Below, one piece after another: positions 8,505 to 15,847 of a stretch of DNA of 31,451 bases (position 1 is its first letter; the number at the start of each line of letters is the position of its first letter). The notes under the pieces are model-generated. The model saw only the letters and a list, made by a program, of their open reading frames with translations. It did no database searches and was not told the origin of the DNA. The stretch is from contig JAFBAD010000050.1 in NCBI GenBank assembly GCA_019247975.1, forward strand, positions 1 through 31,451, written 5' to 3'. Made by a program: the position numbers and the translations under genes. This DNA comes from Acidimicrobiia bacterium (GTDB lineage: Bacteria; Actinomycetota; Acidimicrobiia; Acidimicrobiales; Iamiaceae).

Positions 8505-8533
8505 GGTGAACGGAAGGGAAACGACGGGCGAAC
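8505..8533 (-). promoter_or_regulatory. Candidate phosphate (PHO) box upstream of pstS
   Basis: Read on the pstS strand there are three 7-mers at exact 11-bp steps: GTTCGCC (8533-8527), GTTTCCC (8522-8516) and GTTCACC (8511-8505). A further GTTCACC lies at 8488-8482, 23 bp on. Streptomyces PhoP binds direct repeats of GTTCACC in 11-nt units, so this is the expected target of RegX3/PhoP encoded in the same operon. It ends about 105 bp before the pstS ATG. A possible -10 hexamer TACCGT is at 8472-8467. Binding itself is inferred. Confidence 0.7.
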
Positions 8534-8577
8534 CCTGGGTCGCATCTGCACCGGACGCCCCCGGTCACCGCCCGCCA

Positions 8578-8595
8578 GTTCGCCTGTTGTTCACG
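8578..8595 (+). promoter_or_regulatory. Candidate PHO box upstream of the 8680 membrane-protein gene
   Basis: On the plus strand GTTCGCC (8578-8584) is followed 11 bp later by GTTCACG (8589-8595), each one mismatch from GTTCACC and oriented toward the gene starting at 8680. Two units are the minimum for a PHO box, so the call is weaker than the pstS box on the opposite strand. If real, the membrane protein belongs to the phosphate regulon. Confidence 0.5.
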
Positions 8596-8641
8596 TCGCG
8601 GCCATGCGGCCGCCCCCACGGCGACCATGATCCTGCGTAGC

Positions 8642-8665
8642 TTCTGGCTGCTATCGCAGCCAGAA
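8642..8665 (+). other. Perfect 10-bp inverted repeat just before the 8680 gene
   Basis: TTCTGGCTGC (8642-8651) and its exact complement GCAGCCAGAA (8656-8665) flank a 4-nt loop TATC. The repeat ends 14 bases before the ATG at 8680, where no good ribosome site is seen. It could be an operator for a dimeric repressor, a leader hairpin that controls initiation, or a weak terminator for transcripts coming from the left. It is not GC-driven like most hairpins here: its arms are of mixed composition. Confidence 0.55.
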
Positions 8666-8679
8666 CGCACGCAGAATCG

Positions 8680-9435
8680 ATGACGCTGACGACCAGGACC
8701 GCGGCGCGCGTGTCGCTGGTGGGCGCGATCGCGTTCGTGGGCTGCACGATCGCGGGCATCGTCGCCTACCCCGGCGGCACCCGGGACGACCTCGGGACCC
8801 ACCACTACCTCTTCTTCAAGAACTTCCTGAGCGACCTCGGCGGCACCTACACCGCATCGGGCCTGGCGAACGGGACGGCCCGCCGCTTCTTCATCGCGGC
8901 GATGATCGCGGTGGCGGTCGCGCTGGTCACCCTCGGGTTCGCGGCGCGTGCGTGGGCCCGCGGCCGGATCCGGTGGCTCGCCTGGTTCCCGCTCCTGGTC
9001 GCGGCCCTCAGCGGAGCTGCGTTCATCCGCGCCGGCACGATCCCCTGGAACGTCGACTACTACCGGCACATCGACTGGGTGCAGGCGGCGTTCGTCCTGC
9101 TCGGGGTGCTCGTCTTCTCGATCACCGTGCTGCAGCTGGTCGGCCGTGCCCCGGTCCGCTGGATCGCCGCGAACGCGGTGTTCCTCCTCGCGCTCGGCGC
9201 CTACGTTGTCTACGACCAGAAGGGGCCGAGCATCTTCACACCCGACGGCGTCCGGGCTCAGGCGACCGCGCAGAAGATCATCGTCCTCCTGGCCATCGCC
9301 GACCTCGTTGCGCAGGCCTGGGCGCTCGGCCGGCCACGCCGGGACCCTCAGTCGGACCGCCGCCGGCGCAGCGCTGCGCTCATCGCCGGAGGACCGAACA
9401 CGACGGCCAGCAGCAGCACGATGACCCCCACGTAG
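8680..9435 (+). CDS. Six-helix membrane protein, DUF998-like
   Basis: 251 aa. Six hydrophobic segments can be seen: VSLVGAIAFVGCTIAGIVAY, FFIAAMIAVAVALVTLGFAA, WLAWFPLLVAALSGAAFIRA, AAFVLLGVLVFSITVLQLV, IAANAVFLLALGAYVVY and KIIVLLAIADLVAQAWALG. The motif FFKNFLSDLGGTY after the first helix is characteristic of the DUF998 membrane family, whose function is unknown. The last 30 or so residues (RRRRSAALIAG onward) are polar and low in complexity, and their codons lie opposite the end of the anchored pstS gene: the two genes overlap tail to tail by 88 nt (9348-9435). Divergent from pstS and preceded by a possible PHO box and a perfect hairpin, it may take part in phosphate stress, but no reaction can be assigned. 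Confidence 0.8.
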   Translation: MTLTTRTAARVSLVGAIAFVGCTIAGIVAYPGGTRDDLGTHHYLFFKNFLSDLGGTYTASGLANGTARRFFIAAMIAVAVALVTLGFAARAWARGRIRWLAWFPLLVAALSGAAFIRAGTIPWNVDYYRHIDWVQAAFVLLGVLVFSITVLQLVGRAPVRWIAANAVFLLALGAYVVYDQKGPSIFTPDGVRAQATAQKIIVLLAIADLVAQAWALGRPRRDPQSDRRRRSAALIAGGPNTTASSSTMTPT

Positions 9436-10877
9436 ATCCCGGTCGGCACCTGGTCGTCGCCCGGGGCGACGCTGGCCGGTCCCACCGAGGCGACGTTCTG
9501 CTGGTTCAGCTCCTGCTGCGAACCGCCGGTGCCGGCAGCATCCGAGGACCCCTGGTCGGTCGGGCCGGTGCCGTTGTCGCTCGACGCCAGCGTCGTGGTG
9601 GTCGTGTCCCCGCCGCCGATCCGTCCGCCCTGGTTGGCGCTCGGCGGCTTGTAGCCCGGCGCGGTGTCGGCCGCCGGCGGAGGCGCCTTGTCCTTGTTGA
9701 ACGCTCCGGTGATCGTCGGGTTCGCGCACGAGTTGATCGGTGGCGGCTTCGGTGCCCCGGGGATCTGGCTCTCCGCGTCGAACCCGTACTGCACGAGGTT
9801 CTTCGGCAGCGGCGAGTAGCCGAGCTGCTCCGCCTTCTGCTGCCCGGTGCAGAGGAAGTAGAGGATGAACTTGCCGAGCACGTCGCCCTTGGCCTTGGTG
9901 AAGATGCCGGCTTCCGACGTCGGCACGATCATGTAGCTGTAGCTCGACACCGGATAGGTCCGGGGGTCGGGGTTCGTGTACACGCCGTCGAGCACCTGGG
10001 TGCGGTCCGACTTGATCTGCGCACGGGCCAGCGCGATGGCGACGTTGAGCGCGGTCGGCTGCGTGAAGTAGCCGGCCTGGTTCTGCACCGACGCCACCGG
10101 GAAGCCGCGCTGCTTGGCGTAGCCGTACTCGACGTAGGTGATGGCGCCGTCGTTGTACGGCGCGGCGACGGCGCTGGCGACACCGTCGGAGCCCGACTGC
10201 GCCTGGCTGCCCGGGAAGATCGGGTACAGCGACGTCGGGAGGCACGGGCTGAGGCCCATCTTCTTGTAGAAGGCGCAGTAGAGCGACGAGTAGCGCTTCG
10301 ACATGTAGAGGCTGAACTGCGCGGACGTGCCCGAGCCGTCGGAGCGCACGATCGGCTTGATCGTCTTGCTCGGGAAGGTCCGGCCGTTGTTGTCCTTGGT
10401 GATCGCCGGGTCGTTCCAGTTGGTGATGACGCCGGTGAAGATCTTGGTGACCGTCTCGCCGGAGAGCCGGAGGTCGGTCACCCGCTTGCCACCGACCTCG
10501 AGGTGGTACATGAACGAGGTGCCGCCCGCGACGATCGGCATGTACGCGTACGGCCGGGCCTTCGCCCGCTGGATCTCGTCGTAGAGGATGTTGCCGTCGC
10601 GGTCGCGCAGCTCCGGCTGGAACGGGATCTCGGACACGGCGAAGTCCGACTGGTTCTCGATGTAGAACTTCCGGCCGTTCGACGAGCCGTTCGGCGTGAA
10701 GTTGATGGAGAGGCCCTGGCGGGCGACATCGGTGGCCCACTGGGTCACCGCGATGGCGCTCCAGGTGGACCCGGACCCGTTGACCTGCGCGGCCGCGCCG
10801 GCCGGTCCGCCCGGCACGACGACCGCGCACACGGCGAACAGCGCGGCAAGGACCGCGAACAGCTTCCCTCGGAGCAT
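9348..10877 (-). CDS. pstS: Membrane-anchored phosphate-binding protein PstS (second system)
   Basis: 509 aa, much longer than the usual 320-370. A Sec signal peptide without lipobox (cleavage likely near AGA-AAQ at about residue 30) leads into a PstS domain with NGSGSTW, the pocket motif DFAVSEIPF and the phosphate loop VRSDGSGTS. After about residue 385 comes a long Pro/Gly/Ser/Thr linker with a TTTTT run, then a membrane helix (about 481-495) and a basic tail with RRRR at 504-507. So the protein is held by a C-terminal helix rather than by a lipid. The segment before the helix, QVPTG, recalls a degraded LPxTG signal, and VFGP follows the helix. ATG at 10877 with GAGAGG about 7 nt upstream, 13 nt after pstB. 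Last gene of pstC-A-B-S. Confidence 0.92.
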   Translation of the reverse strand: MLRGKLFAVLAALFAVCAVVVPGGPAGAAAQVNGSGSTWSAIAVTQWATDVARQGLSINFTPNGSSNGRKFYIENQSDFAVSEIPFQPELRDRDGNILYDEIQRAKARPYAYMPIVAGGTSFMYHLEVGGKRVTDLRLSGETVTKIFTGVITNWNDPAITKDNNGRTFPSKTIKPIVRSDGSGTSAQFSLYMSKRYSSLYCAFYKKMGLSPCLPTSLYPIFPGSQAQSGSDGVASAVAAPYNDGAITYVEYGYAKQRGFPVASVQNQAGYFTQPTALNVAIALARAQIKSDRTQVLDGVYTNPDPRTYPVSSYSYMIVPTSEAGIFTKAKGDVLGKFILYFLCTGQQKAEQLGYSPLPKNLVQYGFDAESQIPGAPKPPPINSCANPTITGAFNKDKAPPPAADTAPGYKPPSANQGGRIGGGDTTTTTLASSDNGTGPTDQGSSDAAGTGGSQQELNQQNVASVGPASVAPGDDQVPTGIYVGVIVLLLAVVFGPPAMSAALRRRRSD

Positions 10878-10890
10878 CGGTGACCTCTCT

Positions 10891-11706
10891 TCAGCCGAAG
10901 CGGCCCTGCACGTAGTCGAGCGTGCGGGGATCGGATGGGGTGGAGAACATCGCCTCGGTCGGCCCGGCCTCGACGATGCGTCCGGGCTCGTTCTCGGCGG
11001 CGAGGAAGAACGCGCAGTGGTGGGACACCCGCTGCGCCTGCTGCATGTTGTGGGTGACGATCACGATCGTCACCTCGTCGGAGATCTCGGCGATCGTCTC
11101 CTCGATGCGTCGCGTCGACGTGGGGTCGAGCGCGGAGCAGGGTTCGTCCATGAGCAGCACGCGCGGTTGCACCGCGAGCGCGCGTGCGATGCACAGCCGC
11201 TGCTGCTGGCCGCCCGACAGGGCGCCGCCCGCCTCGTCGAGGCGGTTGGCCACCTCCCGCCACAGTCCGGCCCGCTGCAGGCAGGACTCGACGATCTCGT
11301 CCGCCTTGTCGCCCCGGCGGACCTTGAGGCCGCAGAGCTTGAGGCCAGCGAGGACGTTGTCGGCGATGCTCATCGCCGGGAACGGGTTCGGCTTCTGGAA
11401 CACCATCCCGATCTGGCGGCGGGTCTCCGTCGACGTGCGCTTGCCGCGGTAGATGTCCTCGCCGTCGAGCTCGATCGATCCGGCGAGCGACGAACCGGGC
11501 ACGAGCTCGTGCATGCGGTTCAGGATGCGGAGGAACGTGGACTTGCCGCACCCGGACGGACCGATGAGCGCGGTCACGTCGCGGGAGCGGATGTCGATCG
11601 ACACCCGCTCGAGCACCTTGTGCGAACCGAACCACGCACTCACGTCGCGCGCCGCCATCGAAGCGGGAGTGCGGGTGAGGTCGACGAGGGTCTCTACGGC
11701 GGTCAC
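10891..11706 (-). CDS. pstB: Phosphate ABC transporter ATPase PstB (second system)
   Basis: 271 aa. Walker A GPSGCGKST (49-57), Q-loop MVFQKPNPFP (101-110), signature LSGGQQQR (163-170), Walker B VLLMDEP then CSALDP, and the switch His in VTHNMQQAQ. It ends DPRTLDYVQGRFG like other PstB proteins. The GTG at 11706 overlaps the pstA stop by 4 nt (GTGA) and has a strong ribosome site (GGAGGAGG) 5-8 nt upstream. It lacks the 40-residue acidic head of the first PstB. Energises the second phosphate importer; position between pstA and the anchored pstS supports this. Confidence 0.95.
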   Translation of the reverse strand: MTAVETLVDLTRTPASMAARDVSAWFGSHKVLERVSIDIRSRDVTALIGPSGCGKSTFLRILNRMHELVPGSSLAGSIELDGEDIYRGKRTSTETRRQIGMVFQKPNPFPAMSIADNVLAGLKLCGLKVRRGDKADEIVESCLQRAGLWREVANRLDEAGGALSGGQQQRLCIARALAVQPRVLLMDEPCSALDPTSTRRIEETIAEISDEVTIVIVTHNMQQAQRVSHHCAFFLAAENEPGRIVEAGPTEAMFSTPSDPRTLDYVQGRFG

Positions 11707-12803
11707 GCGAACCTCCTCCGGGCGAGCCGGCGGGCGACGACGAACAGGACGAGCACGAGCAGGAGCAGCACGAGTGCGCCGGTCCACGCACGGGTGACCG
11801 ACGAGTCCGACGACGACCGGATCTGGTTGTAGACGAACACCGGCAGGGCCTCCTGCGGGCCCTTGAACGGGTTCCAGTTCATGTCGCTGTTGGTGCCGCT
11901 GGTCAGCAGCAGCGGTGCGGTCTCGCCCACCGCCCGGGCGACACCGAGGATCACGGCGGTCACGAGTCCCGCCCGGGCCGTGGGCAGGATCACCAGGCGG
12001 GCCATGCGCCACTCGCTCCCGCCCAGCGCCAGGGATCCTTCGCGGAGGCCGCCGGGCACGAGCCGCAGCACCACCTCGGCGGTGCGGGTGACGGTCGGCA
12101 GCATGAGCACGGTCAGGGCCAGGGCGGCCGGGAAGCCGGAGAAGTGCTGGTGCAGCCCGACGATGAAGAACGCGTAGATGAAGAGGCCGGCGACGATCGA
12201 CGGCACCGCGCTCATGGCGTCGACGATCAGGCGGACCGGTCGGGCCAGCCGACCGCCGATCTCGTTGAGGAACAGCGCGCAGGCGATGCCGAGCGGCACC
12301 GACACCAGCACCGCCAACCCGACCTGCTCGATGGTGCCGACGATCGCGTGCGCGCCACCGCCGTCGGTGGCCGGGGCCAGCGGGCCGGTGGTGTGGAGCG
12401 TCTGGGTGAAGAAGTGGGGGCGGAGCGCCTCGACGCCGCGGACGGTCGTGTACCCGACGATCAGGATGAGCGCCGCGACGACGAGCACCCCCGAGCTCGT
12501 GATGACGATGGAGGCCAGCTTGTCCTTGGCCGCGATCCAGCTGTGCCGGTCGCGCAGGACCAACGCCGCGAAGCCGATGAAGAGCACGTACCAGACGACG
12601 AAGAACCCGAGCCCCCCGCTGAGCGGGGTGAGGCGCTCGTAGCCGAGCCAGGCGAGGCAGAACGCAGCCAGCGCGCTGCCGACCACCGCGAAGAGGTCGT
12701 CGGGGTCGATCCGCCTGACGCGGATGCGGTGCCGCTCGTCGGCGTCGACGGGCTCGTCGACGTCCACCGGGCTGTCGATGCCGTCGCCTTGGAGGATCGT
12801 CAT
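11703..12803 (-). CDS. pstA: Phosphate ABC transporter permease PstA with extra N-terminal helices (second system)
   Basis: 366 aa, about 40 longer than the first PstA. An acidic head (residues 1-45, many Asp/Glu) is followed by two helices not found in a standard PstA (FAVVGSALAAFCLAWLGY and FFVVWYVLFIGFAALVL), and then by the normal first helix (SSGVLVVAALILIVGYTTV) and five-helix core. Coupling motif EGSLALGGSEWRMARLVILP; signature GVARAVGETAPLLLTSGTN. ATG at 12803 overlaps the pstC stop by 4 nt (ATGA). About eight membrane segments in total. The extra helical pair could dock a membrane partner such as the anchored PstS, but this is inference. Confidence 0.93.
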   Translation of the reverse strand: MTILQGDGIDSPVDVDEPVDADERHRIRVRRIDPDDLFAVVGSALAAFCLAWLGYERLTPLSGGLGFFVVWYVLFIGFAALVLRDRHSWIAAKDKLASIVITSSGVLVVAALILIVGYTTVRGVEALRPHFFTQTLHTTGPLAPATDGGGAHAIVGTIEQVGLAVLVSVPLGIACALFLNEIGGRLARPVRLIVDAMSAVPSIVAGLFIYAFFIVGLHQHFSGFPAALALTVLMLPTVTRTAEVVLRLVPGGLREGSLALGGSEWRMARLVILPTARAGLVTAVILGVARAVGETAPLLLTSGTNSDMNWNPFKGPQEALPVFVYNQIRSSSDSSVTRAWTGALVLLLLVLVLFVVARRLARRRFA

Positions 12804-13759
12804 ATCTCGGTCGCCGCCCCGGAGCGGGACCGGCTCACGATCGTCGACGCGATGGCGTTGACGACGAGGGTCATGATGAAGAGCGCGAGGCCGGCGGCCA
12901 TGAGCGCGTGGATCTCCTTGTCGCTCGACTCGCTGAAGCGCAGCGCGATCAGGGCCGAGATGGAGTTGCCGCCCCGGTCGAGGATCTGCCACATGTGGTC
13001 GTAGATGGGCGAGATGATCAGGGTCACCGCGATCGTCTCGCCGAGGGCGCGACCGAGGCCCAGCATGGAGCCGCCGATGATCCCGCCCCGGCCGAAGGGC
13101 AGCACGACCGAGCGGATCATCCCCCAGCGGGTGCCGCCCAGCGCGAGGGCGCCTTCCTTCTCACCCGGCGGCGCCTGCGAGAACACCTCGCGGACGACGG
13201 CGGTGGTGATCGGGATGGTCATCAGCGACACGACGACCCCGGCGGTGAACGCGGTGCCGCCGAAGAGGTCGGTCGTGGTGTGGAAGATCGGGACGAACCC
13301 GAGGTGCGAGGTGAGCCACTCCGACACCGGCACCAGCCGGGGCTGGAGGAAGAAGCGGCCCCACAGGCCGTAGATCAGGCTCGGCACCGCAGCGAGCACG
13401 TCGATCGTCGAGGTGAGCACGCCGCGCACCTTGCGGGGGGCGTACTCGGTGACGAACAGGGCGGCGGCGATCGACACCGGCACCGCGATCACTAGGGCAA
13501 CCAGGGCGATCATCACCGTGCCGAGGAGGATCGAGGCGATCCCGAACCTGCCCTCGTTCGGGTTCCACTTCTGCTCGGTGAGGAAGCTGAACCCGGCCTC
13601 CTTGAGCGCGGGCAGACCCTCGCTCAGGAGGAAGAGACCGATGAGCGCCATGATCACGAGCACGGCGATGCCCGCGCTCCGCACGACGCCGCGGTAGACG
13701 CGATCCGGGCGCGACCGCTCGACGCGGTACTCGACCCGCGTCTCGTCGCGCTGAACCAC
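12800..13759 (-). CDS. pstC: Phosphate ABC transporter permease PstC (second system)
   Basis: 319 aa from GTG 13759. The PstC loop is present (WNPNEGRFGIASILLGTVMI), with coupling motif ALGGTRWGMIRSVVLPFGRG and GLGRALGETIAVTLI. I chose GTG 13759 because GGAGG lies 5 nt upstream and because this leaves room for the repeat box at 13795-13823. An in-frame ATG at 13789 would add ten residues but has no ribosome site and starts 6 bp from that box. The head is basic and Arg-rich before the first helix (AGIAVLVIMALIGLFLLSEG). First gene of the second operon, divergent from the 13874 gene. Confidence 0.92.
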   Translation of the reverse strand: MVQRDETRVEYRVERSRPDRVYRGVVRSAGIAVLVIMALIGLFLLSEGLPALKEAGFSFLTEQKWNPNEGRFGIASILLGTVMIALVALVIAVPVSIAAALFVTEYAPRKVRGVLTSTIDVLAAVPSLIYGLWGRFFLQPRLVPVSEWLTSHLGFVPIFHTTTDLFGGTAFTAGVVVSLMTIPITTAVVREVFSQAPPGEKEGALALGGTRWGMIRSVVLPFGRGGIIGGSMLGLGRALGETIAVTLIISPIYDHMWQILDRGGNSISALIALRFSESSDKEIHALMAAGLALFIMTLVVNAIASTIVSRSRSGAATEI

Positions 13760-13794
13760 CCCGGCCTCCACGGAGCGCCACCCAATCATCCGTA

Positions 13795-13823
13795 GATGTA
13801 CGGGCGGCGAAGTCCGGCTGAAC
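13795..13823 (-). promoter_or_regulatory. Candidate PHO box between pstC (second system) and the 13874 gene
   Basis: On the pstC strand three 7-mers follow at 11-bp steps: GTTCAGC (13823-13817), CTTCGCC (13812-13806) and GTACATC (13801-13795). Two are close to GTTCACC and the third matches less well. The 114-bp divergent region between GTG 13759 and GTG 13874 must serve both operons. Direction and spacing suit control of pstC-A-B-S; effect on the plus-strand gene is possible but unproved. Confidence 0.55.
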
Positions 13824-13873
13824 AGTGGATGCCACCGACCCGACGTCTCGCGAACCCGTGTTAGGTAACCGCC

Positions 13874-15847
13874 GTGTTTCGGCGCGCCCTCGTTCTCGTG
13901 TTCGCGACGTGTGGGTGGCTGCTCGTCATTCCCGCCGCGTCGCCGCCGTCGAACGCCGCCGACGGCCGGACGCTCAGCGCGACACCTGCCGACGGGCTCG
14001 GCAACGAGGTGGTGGCCGTGTCGTGGACCGGCTTCCAACCGTCGGTCGACGGCGCCTACACAGTGACGATCATGCAGTGCAAGGGCGCGGTGCCCTCGTC
14101 GCTGGCCGACTGCTACCAGACGTTCCGGCCGCCGGCCACGAACGACGACAACGGCAGCGCGGTTCCCGACGGTGTGACCCAGGCCGACGGCACCGGCACC
14201 TCGTTCATCGAGGTGCGCCCTGCGCTGCAGCTCCCCTCGCTCGACTGCACGGCGACCAGTCCCTGCTCGCTCGTGGCGTTCGAGAACGACGGCAGCGAGT
14301 ACCCGGCGGTCGGTCTCCCGACGACCGCCGCGACCACGACGCTCCACTTCGCCCGCAGCCCGGCCGACTGCCCGCCGGTCGACACCTTCGACGTGACGAC
14401 CGCCGGTGAGGCGTCGGCCTCCCAAGCCCTCTACTCGTGGAGCGCGCAGACGTGCACCGGTGCTGACGCGCTGCACGTCGACTACACGGAGTCGAGCTCC
14501 GTCGACGGACGCGAGAACTTCCTCAACGGGCTGATCGACGTGGGCATCGCGTCCGGGCCCGCTGACGCGGCCGCGGCTGCTGCGTCGGGCCGGTCCCCCG
14601 AGTACGCCCCGATCGACCTCACCGGTGTCGTCGTCGCCTTCAACGTGTACGACGCGGTGACCGGTGAGCGCATCACCGACATGAACCTGACGCCCCGGCT
14701 CGTCGCCATCCTGATCGCCGGTGACCAGTTCGGCGGACCGGCCGAGACGCTCTTCTCCGACCCCGAGTTCCTCGCCATCAACCCGGGCCACAACTGGCCG
14801 TCGTCCACGGTGCCCCCGCTGCTCCGGGCCGAGCGCAACGACGACGCCACGCTCCTCACCCGCTGGCTGAACACCGACGGCGCGGCCCGCCAGTTCCTCG
14901 ACGGCAACGACTCGGTGGCCGAGGTCGACCCCTACTGGAAGGGCATCGACTACCCGACCGACACCTTCGAGGCCCGCGACCAGTCGACCCTCGGCAGCTA
15001 CAACCCCCGCTCAGGCACGATCACGAACGCCCGCCGGCTGTTCAACATGCAGGCGCCGGGCGACGGTCAGGTCGCGACACCGAGCTTCCAGGGCCTGCTC
15101 GGCGTGCTCGACGCGGTGACCGCCCGCAAGTTCGGCATCCCCACGGCCAAGCTGCGGCCCGCCTCGACGTCGACCTCCATGGCCACGGACACGACCGGCT
15201 TCGTCGCCGCCGACGGCATCGGCCTGACCTCGGGCCTCGCGGCGATGCAGAGCGACGACGCGACCGGCACGAAGGCGGCCGACGTGTCCGCCGCGGCTGC
15301 GTACCCGCTGACCAAGATCGACTACGCGATGGTGCCCACCACGGGCATGTCGGTCGAGAAGGCCGCGAAGATCGCGCAGTTCGTCGAGTACGCGAGCAAC
15401 CAGGGTCAGCAGCCCGACGTGCTCGCGGAGGGCTACCTGCCGCTGACGACCGACCTGCAGTCCGAGGCGGGCCAGGTGGCCGACGCGGTGAAGGCGGGCG
15501 GCAGCGACACGCCGCCTCCGCTCGGCGGTGGCGACACCCCGCCCGACACCGCCGACCCCGAGCTGCCGTTCGATCCCGGGGCGCTCGGCCCGACCGACTC
15601 GTCGGACAGCCCTTCGTTCGACGACGGTTCGACCCCGTCGGACCCGGCCACCGGCGGCTCGAGCAACCCGACCAAGACCTCGGACAAGGGCGGTAGCGGC
15701 AACGAGACCGCGGCGCCGTTGCCGATCAGCAAGTTCAAGGGTGGGGACGGCCAGGCGATCCTTCCGATCGTGCTGCTGATCGGGCTGGCAGCGCTCGTGT
15801 TCGGGCCCGGTCTGACCTGGTGGAGCGGGAGGAGGCGGCGGGTATGA
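13874..15847 (+). CDS. Secreted, membrane-anchored PstS-fold protein with N-terminal neocarzinostatin-like domain
   Basis: 657 aa. Signal peptide (1 to about 29, ending SNAAD). Residues about 30-165 form an Ig-like domain: VVAVSWTGFQP, then Cys-x10-Cys (MQCKGAVPSSLADCY) and Cys-x5-Cys (DCTATSPCS), a spacing like the disulphides of the neocarzinostatin fold. About 175-525 resembles the PstS fold (DVGIASGP; PIDLTGVVVAFNVYDAV; LTKIDYAMVPTTG). The phosphate loop, normally R-S-D-G-S-G-T, reads R-A-E-R-N-D-D here (residues 318-324), so the Ser/Gly/Thr contacts are gone. A Pro/Asp/Ser/Thr-rich linker leads to a helix (about 628-643), VFGP and RRRR (653-656). GTG start at 13874; TAGGTA lies 6 bp before it, so the mRNA may be leaderless. 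Overlaps the next gene by 4 nt. It may bind another ligand or scaffold the second Pst system. Confidence 0.75.
   Translation: MFRRALVLVFATCGWLLVIPAASPPSNAADGRTLSATPADGLGNEVVAVSWTGFQPSVDGAYTVTIMQCKGAVPSSLADCYQTFRPPATNDDNGSAVPDGVTQADGTGTSFIEVRPALQLPSLDCTATSPCSLVAFENDGSEYPAVGLPTTAATTTLHFARSPADCPPVDTFDVTTAGEASASQALYSWSAQTCTGADALHVDYTESSSVDGRENFLNGLIDVGIASGPADAAAAAASGRSPEYAPIDLTGVVVAFNVYDAVTGERITDMNLTPRLVAILIAGDQFGGPAETLFSDPEFLAINPGHNWPSSTVPPLLRAERNDDATLLTRWLNTDGAARQFLDGNDSVAEVDPYWKGIDYPTDTFEARDQSTLGSYNPRSGTITNARRLFNMQAPGDGQVATPSFQGLLGVLDAVTARKFGIPTAKLRPASTSTSMATDTTGFVAADGIGLTSGLAAMQSDDATGTKAADVSAAAAYPLTKIDYAMVPTTGMSVEKAAKIAQFVEYASNQGQQPDVLAEGYLPLTTDLQSEAGQVADAVKAGGSDTPPPLGGGDTPPDTADPELPFDPGALGPTDSSDSPSFDDGSTPSDPATGGSSNPTKTSDKGGSGNETAAPLPISKFKGGDGQAILPIVLLIGLAALVFGPGLTWWSGRRRRV

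Noticed and set aside
8167..10830. An 887-codon minus-strand open frame over the start of pstS, the DUF998-like gene and the anchored pstS
   Set aside because: It runs out of frame with both pstS genes and antisense to the membrane protein; product is Arg/Gly/His-rich with no recognisable domain.
13790..14791. Extension of the second pstC by more than 300 codons upstream
   Set aside because: The extension runs antisense through the 13874 gene and has no domain; the PstC N-terminus, ribosome site and box fix the start near 13759.
15718..15732. LPISK in the 13874 protein as a working sortase signal
   Set aside because: The Thr-Gly of LPxTG is missing and the linked sortase lacks catalytic residues, so cleavage is not supported; noted only as a degraded remnant.
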